From: Chthonomonadaceae bacterium
GTDB lineage: Bacteria; Armatimonadota; Chthonomonadetes; Chthonomonadales; Chthonomonadaceae
Reading direction: 5' to 3'
DNA length: 50,410 nucleotides
Assembly: GCA_027459665.1 (NCBI GenBank)
Contig: DAIDHN010000027.1
Span: 1 to 50,410, forward strand
The stretch's first letter is position 1, and each line of letters starts with the position of its first letter. This document shows positions 1 to 6,308 of this stretch, piece after piece. The notes under the pieces are model-generated. The model searched no databases and was not told where the DNA came from. It worked only from the letters and a program-made list of their open reading frames with translations. A program made the position numbers and the translations under genes.

Positions 1-28
1 CTGGTGCAGCCTGGAAGCATAACTCTGC

Positions 29-44
29 AGCCCTCGCGAGGGCT
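29..44. repeat. Perfect 16-base palindrome
   Basis: The bases agccctcgcgagggct are their own reverse complement. The palindrome is followed 10 bases later by a second hairpin (55-76), so the two form a paired-palindrome block in non-coding DNA. It may be a REP-like unit or a protein-binding site; the sequence alone does not decide. Confidence 0.5.
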
Positions 45-54
45 TGGCGTATCA

Positions 55-76
55 GCACGGGGTTTCAACCCCGTGC
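55..76. repeat. Hairpin, gcacggggtt stem
   Basis: Ten bases (gcacggggtt) are followed, after a two-base centre, by their exact reverse complement. There is no T-run on either side, so it does not look like a terminator. It resembles the short GC-rich hairpins of REP-type elements; another long palindrome rich in acgggg motifs lies at 35636-35668. Confidence 0.5.
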
Positions 77-158
77 AACAGCTCTGGTTTGAGGCCCTGG
101 CCGACAAATAGAATAATTTTCCTGGCAGCTGTGGGTGCGAGTTTAAAGATACCGCACA

Positions 159-189
159 AAAATAACTTACACCAAGACTGAACTCTTAC
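159..189. repeat. Dispersed 31-base repeat, copy 1
   Basis: This 31-base stretch (aaaataacttacaccaagac, then tgaactcttac) recurs in the same orientation at 45668-45698 with one mismatch (c to g at the fourteenth or fifteenth base of the repeat). Flanks of the two copies do not match. Short, conserved, non-coding, and in one case at the edge of an accessory island, it may be a terminus of an insertion sequence or a MITE. The family is not recognised. Confidence 0.7.
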
Positions 190-204
190 CTGCCTTTGCA
201 GACG

Positions 205-233
205 TTGACGCTCCCGGTAGAAACTGGTACAAT
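205..233 (+). promoter_or_regulatory. Predicted sigma70-type promoter
   Basis: TTGACG (205-210) is followed by a 17-base spacer and TACAAT (228-233), with an extended -10 TG just before it. This is close to the consensus for a housekeeping sigma factor. The predicted start near 240 would leave a leader of about 120 bases before the gene at 359. The same TGGTACAAT string occurs twice between glnE and lon, so it may be this genome's common -10 form. Confidence 0.55.
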
Positions 234-358
234 GGTTTACTGCATTATTCAATACACATGCAGTATATTGATTTAGGCAGTGCGTTGTGCTCATAAATCA
301 GTTTGAGACGGGTATATCACGGCGCCGCTGCACACCAGATGGAAGGGAAGCATTCTGA

Positions 359-964
359 ATGACATGGAACCTGCTGGGCCAGGAAAGTCTGGCCTTTGTA
401 TTTTACTTTCTTTATGGCAGTTTTTTTGAGTGGTGGTTTCACAAATACCTGTTTCACTCACCACGATTTATCAAGGCAACTTTTCGGGCGCATCATCTGG
501 TGCACCACCAGCGCTACAAATATGAACCTGCCTCCTACCACTGGCAGTCGGATTACGAAAAAGACCACATTGCCATGGACTGGTTTGCCCTGCCCATGTT
601 TGTAGGTTCTCACCTGCCCGTTCTCTACCTCATTCAGTACCTCACCGGCTGGCAAAGCCTGTGGGGAGGGGTAGCAGCCATTGTGAGCTACTATGCAGTG
701 TACGAGTATTTTCATTATCAGATGCATGTACCCGCAAACCGCTGGTTCGAGCGCACACGTCCTTTTCTATTCGCCAAGGAACACCACCGAATTCACCACA
801 AGTACATGCAGCGCAATTTCAACGTATTCTTTCCACTTGCCGATCTCTGTTTGGGCACATACATCAGTTCTGCCAGCATGCAGGCAGCAGAGGCAGCTGG
901 CACACGCCCTGCCCGCACCATCAACAGACAGCAGAAGCTCAACAGGAGCCATGTACAGAACTAG
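359..964 (+). CDS. Fatty acid hydroxylase superfamily protein (sterol desaturase fold)
   Basis: A 201-residue membrane protein with the histidine clusters of the di-iron fatty acid hydroxylase/sterol desaturase superfamily: H28..H33 (HKYLFH), H45-H46..H49-H50 (HHLVHH), H119..H123, and H142-H143..H146-H147 (EHHRIHH). These boxes bind two irons and the enzymes hydroxylate or desaturate a lipid or carotenoid at the membrane. Hydrophobic stretches at about 10-25 and 78-118 fit a membrane anchor. The ATG at 359 has a purine-rich ribosome site (gaaggga) upstream. The last 30 residues are polar and not part of the fold. The substrate cannot be told from sequence; beta-carotene hydroxylase and lipid hydroxylase are both possible. 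A hairpin terminator follows directly, so it is probably transcribed alone or only partly read through into the next gene. Confidence 0.85.
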   Translation: MTWNLLGQESLAFVFYFLYGSFFEWWFHKYLFHSPRFIKATFRAHHLVHHQRYKYEPASYHWQSDYEKDHIAMDWFALPMFVGSHLPVLYLIQYLTGWQSLWGGVAAIVSYYAVYEYFHYQMHVPANRWFERTRPFLFAKEHHRIHHKYMQRNFNVFFPLADLCLGTYISSASMQAAEAAGTRPARTINRQQKLNRSHVQN

Positions 965-977
965 CCTATATGCCGTC

Positions 978-1012
978 AAAAATCCCTGGCTGCACGGCAG
1001 TCGGGGATTTTT
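978..1012. terminator. Rho-independent terminator between hydroxylase and translin-like genes
   Basis: Nine bases aaaaatccc (978-986) pair perfectly with gggattttt (1004-1012), with an inner ctgc/gcag stem. The A-run on the left and T-run on the right make it usable in both directions. It lies only 19 bases before the next start codon, so it could also act as an attenuator for the downstream genes. Confidence 0.75.
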
Positions 1013-1030
1013 GCCCAGGAGGGAAGCAGC

Positions 1031-1690
1031 ATGACCTCTGAACCCAATGCCGGCATGGAACAGATTACCGCTGGCCTGCATGCGCAGCTGGAAGCCACCC
1101 ACAGAGTGCGTGAGCAAACTCTGCGGCTTTGCAGAGAGTGTATACAGCATGCAGCAAAAACCATACGGGCTGTGCACCGCCAGGAAAGGGAAAACGCGGC
1201 CGCCTGCCTCGAAGAGGCATATTACTGCCTTACGCGCATACGGGAAATTCTGGCGCAGCACCGCGAACTGTATTACTCGGGATATGTACACGATGCGCAA
1301 AAAGAGTACGTAGAGGCCGTGTTCATGCTGGCCATCGTAGAAACAGACAGACTGCCGCGTCCCGAAGACCTGCTGGTAGAACCTGCCGCCTACCTCAATG
1401 GAATTGCAGAGGCCGCCAGCGAAAGCAGAAGGCATGTGCTAGATCTGATGCGCACAGGCCAGATGGAACGCGCGGAAAGCGTGCTGCAAATTATGGACGA
1501 CATTTACTCTACTCTGATCAACTTCGACTTTCCCGATGCCATTACATCCGGCCTGCGCAGAAGCACCGACTCGCTTCGCGCTGTTCTCGAAAGAACCCGT
1601 GCCGATCTTACTCTCACCCTTTCGCTTTCCCGCCTGGAAAAGGCGCTGAATTTGCAAAACAACACAAACGAGGCAACCGATGAGCTATAA
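1031..1690 (+). CDS. Translin family protein
   Basis: A 219-residue, mostly helical protein matching the translin/TRAX family, best known from eukaryotes and archaea, where translin binds single-stranded RNA and DNA as an octamer. Family marks are the YSGYVHDAQKEYVEA block (about residues 82-96), the YLNGIAEA stretch, and the C-terminal FDFPDAITSGLRR segment followed by the STDSLRAVLERTRADLT helix. The ATG has a strong site (ggaggg) eight bases upstream. The C-terminus overlaps the uridine kinase start by 11 bases, so the two are co-translated. Bacterial members are little studied; a nucleic-acid-binding or nuclease-scaffold role is inference. Confidence 0.85.
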   Translation: MTSEPNAGMEQITAGLHAQLEATHRVREQTLRLCRECIQHAAKTIRAVHRQERENAAACLEEAYYCLTRIREILAQHRELYYSGYVHDAQKEYVEAVFMLAIVETDRLPRPEDLLVEPAAYLNGIAEAASESRRHVLDLMRTGQMERAESVLQIMDDIYSTLINFDFPDAITSGLRRSTDSLRAVLERTRADLTLTLSLSRLEKALNLQNNTNEATDEL

Positions 1691-2297
1691 AACACTGGTA
1701 GCCGGCATTGCAGGCGGCTCTGCTTCGGGCAAAACCACGCTCGCGGCCGCTCTGCTGCAGTTTCTGCAGCAGAATCGCCCTGACCTGGCCATAGAAACCA
1801 TGGCAATGGACAAGTATTTCTACCGAGGCGCACCGGGAGGCCCCCGGTTCATCTCACCTTCTACCGGCGAAGACCTGCCAAACAACAACCACCTCAATTC
1901 TGCCGACAACACCCTTCTGCTGCAAGACCTGCAGGCAAAGCTCACTGCGCAGAACCCTCCCAGCATCATCCTGCTGGAAGGCCACATGCTTCTGGCGGTG
2001 CCTGATATACGCGAACGCATCGATTTGAAAATTTTTGTAGAGCTGGAAGACGACCTGCGTGCGCTGAGGCGGCTGCTGCGTGATATGCAGGGCAGCAGGG
2101 GCAGCACCGACCCCCACTGGATTGCAACCTATTACCGCGAATGTGCGCGTGTTGGCCACACAGCCTATATAGAGCCTTCACGCGTGTATGCAGACCTGAT
2201 TGTACGAGGAGACAGTGACTTTGCGCGCACTGCTCCCCTGCTGGCGGGCGCACTGCTGGCAGCACTGCATGAAACCTTGCCCAAACAGATTTCGTAG
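1680..2297 (+). CDS. udk: Uridine kinase-like P-loop kinase
   Basis: A 205-residue P-loop kinase of the uridine kinase/phosphoribulokinase superfamily. Walker A is GGSASGKT (residues 12-19), followed by the MAMDKYFYRGAP block that in uridine kinases carries the DxYY-type substrate loop, then IILLEGHMLL (Walker B region) and the LEDDLRALRRLLRD lid with paired arginines. Expected reaction: ATP or GTP-dependent phosphorylation of uridine or cytidine in pyrimidine salvage. It starts inside the translin-like gene (11-base overlap). Because family members also include other nucleoside and sugar kinases, the exact substrate is less certain than the fold. Confidence 0.8.
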   Translation: MSYKTLVAGIAGGSASGKTTLAAALLQFLQQNRPDLAIETMAMDKYFYRGAPGGPRFISPSTGEDLPNNNHLNSADNTLLLQDLQAKLTAQNPPSIILLEGHMLLAVPDIRERIDLKIFVELEDDLRALRRLLRDMQGSRGSTDPHWIATYYRECARVGHTAYIEPSRVYADLIVRGDSDFARTAPLLAGALLAALHETLPKQIS

Positions 2298-2383
2298 CAT
2301 CTACTATATCTGCGCCGAAGAATCATTTCAGGGTGCAGACGGCATTCTCTGCCCTTTGCGGCCTGAGAAAGGATTTGCACACG

Positions 2384-3088
2384 ATGGGCAACAAATCGAT
2401 TTATTCCCGCTCACAATTAGATCAGCATACCCATGCCCTGCGACGCATTGAACAGGCGTTTGTAATTCGGGAACTGATGAAAACCCTGCAGGAGGGCGAA
2501 CAGCTGCTGGGGTTTACCCGCGGGCGCATTGCAGGCGGTTTGAGCGGCAGAATCTCTATGGGGTACGGCGCACTGGCCGCCCCGCGCGTTCATGTTGCGC
2601 TTACAGAAAAGCGGCTGGAGATTCAGTTTCTCAACAACCGCACCGGCAGACCAGGTGGTGCAAAGCCGCAGGATTTTTCGCTTGCAGACATACAATGCAT
2701 GGAAGTAGAGGAAATTGAAACCTTTGGAGCTGAGGCTGCTGCACGGCTGATTATACGATTTCGCGATGGAAGGGTATGCCGCATTCGCCTGAGAGGCGCC
2801 CTGCACTGTGAAAGCGCCGCAGCACTGGCAGAGGTATTTCAATCGCTTACGCTGCCTGCGCACGAAGAAGCTGCCCAAACAACGCGCACCTGCATTCACT
2901 GCGCCCAGCGCCTGGAAAGGGTGGTGCGCTTTTGCCCTTACTGCGGCACACGCCAGGAAGCACAGCACACAGAAGACCTGCTGCAACATTCTGAAACGGC
3001 ACTCCATCCAGATAGCCGCCAGGCCGCAGATGCGGCAGAGCCAGGCATGGATACACCCATTTTCGGTCAGGAGGATTTTTCCCTTTGA
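2384..3088 (+). CDS. Zinc-ribbon protein with PH-like N-terminal domain
   Basis: The ATG at 2384 is preferred over one 51 bases upstream because agaaagga lies at the right distance before it. The 234-residue protein begins with a helical stretch and a beta-rich domain (roughly residues 40-160) that reads like a bacterial PH-type domain: alternating hydrophobic strands, a conserved G-R-I region and a FRDGRVCRIRL strand. It then has a CxxC...CxxC zinc ribbon (CIHC and CPYC) and an acidic, disordered tail. Its TGA overlaps the TTG start of the next gene, which also ends in a zinc ribbon, so the two are likely co-produced and may work together. Function unknown. Confidence 0.65.
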   Translation: MGNKSIYSRSQLDQHTHALRRIEQAFVIRELMKTLQEGEQLLGFTRGRIAGGLSGRISMGYGALAAPRVHVALTEKRLEIQFLNNRTGRPGGAKPQDFSLADIQCMEVEEIETFGAEAAARLIIRFRDGRVCRIRLRGALHCESAAALAEVFQSLTLPAHEEAAQTTRTCIHCAQRLERVVRFCPYCGTRQEAQHTEDLLQHSETALHPDSRQAADAAEPGMDTPIFGQEDFSL

Positions 3089-4059
3089 CTACTGCCACTC
3101 TTCCCCCGCGCGTTCGTTTCCCCGGCCTCGACAGCGCGGCATTTGAACATCCTGGCGATCGCACTGCACTGGAAGCACTGCGCAAAACTCCCGGCCTAGA
3201 CAGGTTGTTTCGATGGCTTTCTGATGCAGGTGCAGAAAGGCTGCTGCGGCTGCAGTTTACCGCCGATGCCATACGCGTTTCGCCCAGGCAGTGCCGCAGA
3301 CTGTACAACGACCTGCGTGAAGCCTGCGCCATTCTGGATGTGCGCGAACCCGAACTCTATCTGAGCCAGCACCCGTTTCCCAACGCATTTGCCTTTGGCA
3401 TGCAGCGTCATACCCTGGTGCTTACTACCTCACTGGTAGACCTGCTCTCAGACAGCGAGCGGCTGCAGATAATCGGGCGGGAGCTGGGGCACATCAAGGC
3501 AGAGCATATGCTGTACAGAACTATGGCGCGGGCGCTTGCTGATCTGCTGCAGGAGGCCACCCAGGTCTTTACAATTCCGGCGGCTCTCATGAGCCAGGGC
3601 ATACTGCTGGCGCTTTCTGCATGGTTTCGCAAATCTGAGCTTACGGCAGACAGGGCCGGGCTGCTGGTTGCACAAGATGCCGAGGTGTGCGTCTCTACTC
3701 TGCTGAAACTGGTGGGAGGCTCGCAAAAACTGATGGACGATCTCAATCCCGCCGAATTTGCAAGGCAGGCAGAGCTGTATGAAGATATGGATGACGATTT
3801 GCTGAGCCTTTATTACAAAATAGGCATGATTCTGCATCAGACCCAGCCGTTTCCTGCTGTGCGCGCCAGAGAAATTGTAGACTGGAGCCACACAGAACAG
3901 TATGCCAGGCTGCTGCGAGGAGATTACCCGCACCGCTCTGCTGCAGATGGGCAGCGATACTGCTCAAGCTGCAGCTTGCTGATTACCAACATTACCTACC
4001 AGTTCTGCCCCGACTGCGGCGAGCCGCTGCCGCCTGTTACCCCCGAGTACACACCGTAA
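3085..4059 (+). CDS. M48-like metallopeptidase homologue lacking the first zinc His, with zinc ribbon
   Basis: A 324-residue protein read from TTG at 3085; aggagga (about 10 bases upstream) and a TTGA overlap with the previous stop support this start. The middle matches M48 peptidases: helix with ...GRELGHIKAEH (residues 131-141), two hydrophobic segments after it, and the downstream ELTADRAG motif (Glu185, Asp189) that gives the third zinc ligand. The normal HExxH reads R132-E-L-G-H136, so the first zinc-binding His is Arg (codon cgg). The protein may therefore be a non-peptidase or altered enzyme. A C-terminal CSSC...CPDC zinc ribbon mirrors that of the preceding gene. A terminator follows. 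Confidence 0.75.
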   Translation: MTTATLPPRVRFPGLDSAAFEHPGDRTALEALRKTPGLDRLFRWLSDAGAERLLRLQFTADAIRVSPRQCRRLYNDLREACAILDVREPELYLSQHPFPNAFAFGMQRHTLVLTTSLVDLLSDSERLQIIGRELGHIKAEHMLYRTMARALADLLQEATQVFTIPAALMSQGILLALSAWFRKSELTADRAGLLVAQDAEVCVSTLLKLVGGSQKLMDDLNPAEFARQAELYEDMDDDLLSLYYKIGMILHQTQPFPAVRAREIVDWSHTEQYARLLRGDYPHRSAADGQRYCSSCSLLITNITYQFCPDCGEPLPPVTPEYTP

Positions 4060-4065
4060 ACAAAA

Positions 4066-4097
4066 GCCCCGCCTTCGAGTGCATCGAAAGGCGGGGC
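4066..4097. terminator. Bidirectional hairpin terminator between convergent genes
   Basis: gccccgcc-ttcga pairs with tcgaa-a-ggcggggc around a five-base loop, with one bulged A. On the minus strand it is followed by cttttgttt, so it best fits termination of the minus-strand operon ending at 4111; it also lies seven bases after the plus-strand stop at 4059. Confidence 0.75.
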
Positions 4098-4110
4098 AAA
4101 CGGGGCTGGC

Positions 4111-4863
4111 TCAGCGCCCCATGCGCCGCATGGACTGCAGGCAAAGTTCTACGCACTGCAGGGGGGGATGCGAATAGGTCTCCTGCTCAACAATGTACCA
4201 TTTGGTGCCGCCAATGGTTTCACACAGGGTGAAAATCTCCTCCCAGGGCAAATCGCCCTCGCCCACCAGTGCATTGGGGTTGGTTTTGGAATACTCTTTC
4301 ACATGCACCGTGTGTGCGCGCCCCGGATAGCGCTTAAGAAAAGGAGCAGCTTCGCCCCCGCCGTGCATTGCATTGCCAACATCAAACTGCATCACTACCT
4401 CTGGCACTGTGCTGCCGAAAAAAATATCCCAGGGCAGTTCGCCATCCATTTCCACAAATTCTGTGTGATGATTGTGGTAGCCGGTCTGCAGGTCGTGAGG
4501 CTTCAGCTGCGCTGCAATGCTGTTCATGGTTTCTGCAGCCTTGCGCCATGCCGCCGGGCTGGAGCTGTATTCATGGCCCAGCGAAGGAACAATCAGGTAC
4601 CGGTTGCCCAGCGCCAAATTGAAGTCAACTGACTTCTGCAGTTCCTCGCCCAGCAGGGTATGAATGCCCACATGAGTGCCGCAGCATTTGAGGCCGTTGT
4701 CATCAAGCAATTTTCTCAGCTGCTCTGCAGAATGGTTGTAGTAGCCTGCAAACTCCACTCCTTCGTACCCCATTTTCGCCACCGATTCGAGTACGTATGG
4801 CAAATTTTTGGCGCATTCATCGCGCACAGAGTAGAGCTGAAGCCCTACCGGTATCTTGCTCAT
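4111..4863 (-). CDS. Sugar phosphate isomerase/epimerase-like TIM-barrel protein
   Basis: A 250-residue protein of the xylose isomerase-like TIM-barrel family (AP endonuclease 2 superfamily). Seen motifs: GLQLYSVRDE at the N-terminus, the strand YEGVEFAGYY with a likely metal Glu, GTHVG, YHNHHTEF (conserved His-Asn-His), FDVGNAMHGG with metal-binding Asp, HVKEYS, and the closing YIVEQE with the last metal Glu. This pattern is complete, so an active metal-dependent isomerase or epimerase is likely; the substrate (for instance an inositol or keto-sugar) is not given by the sequence. Its ATG overlaps the stop of the CCA-adding gene as ATGA, making it the last gene of a three-gene minus operon. 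Confidence 0.85.
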   Translation of the reverse strand: MSKIPVGLQLYSVRDECAKNLPYVLESVAKMGYEGVEFAGYYNHSAEQLRKLLDDNGLKCCGTHVGIHTLLGEELQKSVDFNLALGNRYLIVPSLGHEYSSSPAAWRKAAETMNSIAAQLKPHDLQTGYHNHHTEFVEMDGELPWDIFFGSTVPEVVMQFDVGNAMHGGGEAAPFLKRYPGRAHTVHVKEYSKTNPNALVGEGDLPWEEIFTLCETIGGTKWYIVEQETYSHPPLQCVELCLQSMRRMGR

Positions 4864-6308
4864 GGTTCAGTATCCTCCTGTATTAGATAACTCACCCTAT
4901 ACCATTCTCTTAAAAGCGCTTCTGCTCCTGCATGATCTTCCGGTTTCAGGCGCCCTTCCACCACTTCATCTGTTAAAAAATCTTTTGCCCTGCCCAGTTC
5001 CGGCCCGGGGCGCAGACCAAGCAGAGCCATGATCTCGTTTCCATTGAGGGGGCTTGTGAGTTTGGCCGCAGCGCTTTCCTCTTCCAGTTTTTGTATGCGG
5101 TTCAGCAGTTCCATGCGGCTTTCCATCATGCCTGGCACAGGCTTCATGGCACTCTGGTCGCAGCGAACCAGTTCCAGCAGGTCGGGCAGCGCTTCTGCAG
5201 CTTCCCTGATCAGCTTTCTCACCGCCCCATCCGTCCACTCAGGCTTATACTGCCCCGGCTTCATATGCAGGGCAACCAGGCAGATTGTGCGCCCGGTGAT
5301 GTCATTAGAGAAGCGCAGCCTGCGCGCAATGGTTTTCACCATCTCTGCCCCTTTCTCAGCATGTTTGGTAAACCGCACCATACCGTTTTCTTCGGTTTTG
5401 CAAACCGGCTTGGCAATGTCGTGCCACAGCAGGCCCAGGCGCAGCGGCAGCGAGCTTTCATCAGCCAGGGCCTGCAGGGCGGTCAGCGTATGTTCCCATA
5501 CGTCATACAAATGCAGCCCCCCCTGCAGGCAGCCTGCCATGGGTTCCATTTCGGGCAGAAACTGGTGCATCAGCCCGCTTGTGCGCAGCAGTTCCATACT
5601 TCGCCGAAACCCTGCGCCGGGCAGCAGCGCCATACGAAAAAACTCATCACGAATGCGTTCTGGGCTGATGGCAGAAGAGTTGAGGCGCTGCGCCCAAAGC
5701 AGAATGCCCTGCCAGGTAGATGTTTCTATCGTAAAATTGAACCGGGCGGCAAAGCGTATGGCGCGCAGCATGCGCAGGGGGTCATCAAAAAACGTGATTT
5801 TCGGGTCAAGCGGGGTGCGCAAAACACCCTGCTGCAGGTCTTGCATGCCTTGCCCTGTCAGGTCGAGCAGTTCGCCCGTATGCAGATTCTGCATGAGGGT
5901 GTTGATGGTAAAATCGCGGCGAAATGCATCCTCTTTCAGTTTGGAAGGCTGTACCTGCGGCTTGCGCGAGTGAGGCTGGTAGCTTTCGGCGCGCGCCGAA
6001 ACCAGTTCCAGGGCATGCAGTTCGCCCTCAGAGTCGCTCACCTGCAGCAGTGCAGTTCCAAATCTGGCATAGATAACCGGCCGGTAAACAGCAATGCCTT
6101 TTTCGTAGAGCATCTGCGCCAGCTCGCCTGCATCCCCTTCCACTACCAGATCGGTGTCGGCAGGGTGCGGCAGATGCATCAGGTAGTCACGCACTATGCC
6201 TCCTACCAGATAAAGCCTGCCCTCCCATGGGGTGTTTAGCGTGGCGCTGTGCACTTTTTTCAGCATGTGTTCGGCTGGCAGGGCAAAAGCGCCGCTTTCA
6301 GTATGCAT
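4860..6308 (-). CDS. cca: CCA-adding tRNA nucleotidyltransferase / poly(A) polymerase family
   Basis: The start at 6308 (MHTESG...) is chosen because its ATG shares one base with the stop of the upstream gene (TGATG); a longer frame upstream is just overlap. The 482-residue protein has the class II nucleotidyltransferase head YLVGGIVRDYLM and the metal-binding DTDLVV, the RRDFTINTL and FFDDPLRMLRAIRFAARF tRNA/nucleotide-binding blocks, the SPERIRDE helix, and a C-terminal HD domain (LLWHDIAKP and later TKHAEKGAE). It adds or repairs the 3' CCA of tRNA, the HD domain adding phosphohydrolase activity in some family members. A pure poly(A) polymerase or A-adding variant cannot be ruled out. Confidence 0.92.
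   Translation of the reverse strand: MHTESGAFALPAEHMLKKVHSATLNTPWEGRLYLVGGIVRDYLMHLPHPADTDLVVEGDAGELAQMLYEKGIAVYRPVIYARFGTALLQVSDSEGELHALELVSARAESYQPHSRKPQVQPSKLKEDAFRRDFTINTLMQNLHTGELLDLTGQGMQDLQQGVLRTPLDPKITFFDDPLRMLRAIRFAARFNFTIETSTWQGILLWAQRLNSSAISPERIRDEFFRMALLPGAGFRRSMELLRTSGLMHQFLPEMEPMAGCLQGGLHLYDVWEHTLTALQALADESSLPLRLGLLWHDIAKPVCKTEENGMVRFTKHAEKGAEMVKTIARRLRFSNDITGRTICLVALHMKPGQYKPEWTDGAVRKLIREAAEALPDLLELVRCDQSAMKPVPGMMESRMELLNRIQKLEEESAAAKLTSPLNGNEIMALLGLRPGPELGRAKDFLTDEVVEGRLKPEDHAGAEALLREWYRVSYLIQEDTEP

Larger units (their letters stand above)
1..358. other. Intergenic region upstream of the fatty acid hydroxylase gene
   Basis: No convincing gene is seen in the first 358 bases; the one minus-strand reading frame here is Cys-rich and lacks any recognisable feature. 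The region holds a 16-base perfect palindrome (29-44), a hairpin (55-76), one copy of a 31-base dispersed repeat (159-189) and a promoter (205-233) reading toward the gene at 359. Confidence 0.6.

Noticed and set aside
52-294. 80-codon minus-strand frame at the window start
   Set aside because: Contains two palindromes and the dispersed repeat; no ribosome site and no protein-like pattern.
767-1435. 222-codon minus-strand frame across the hydroxylase/translin junction
   Set aside because: It spans a clear terminator and runs antisense to two well-supported genes; composition is not protein-like.
5091-6239. Long plus-strand frame antisense to the CCA-adding gene
   Set aside because: No recognisable protein features; the opposite strand carries complete CCA-enzyme motifs.
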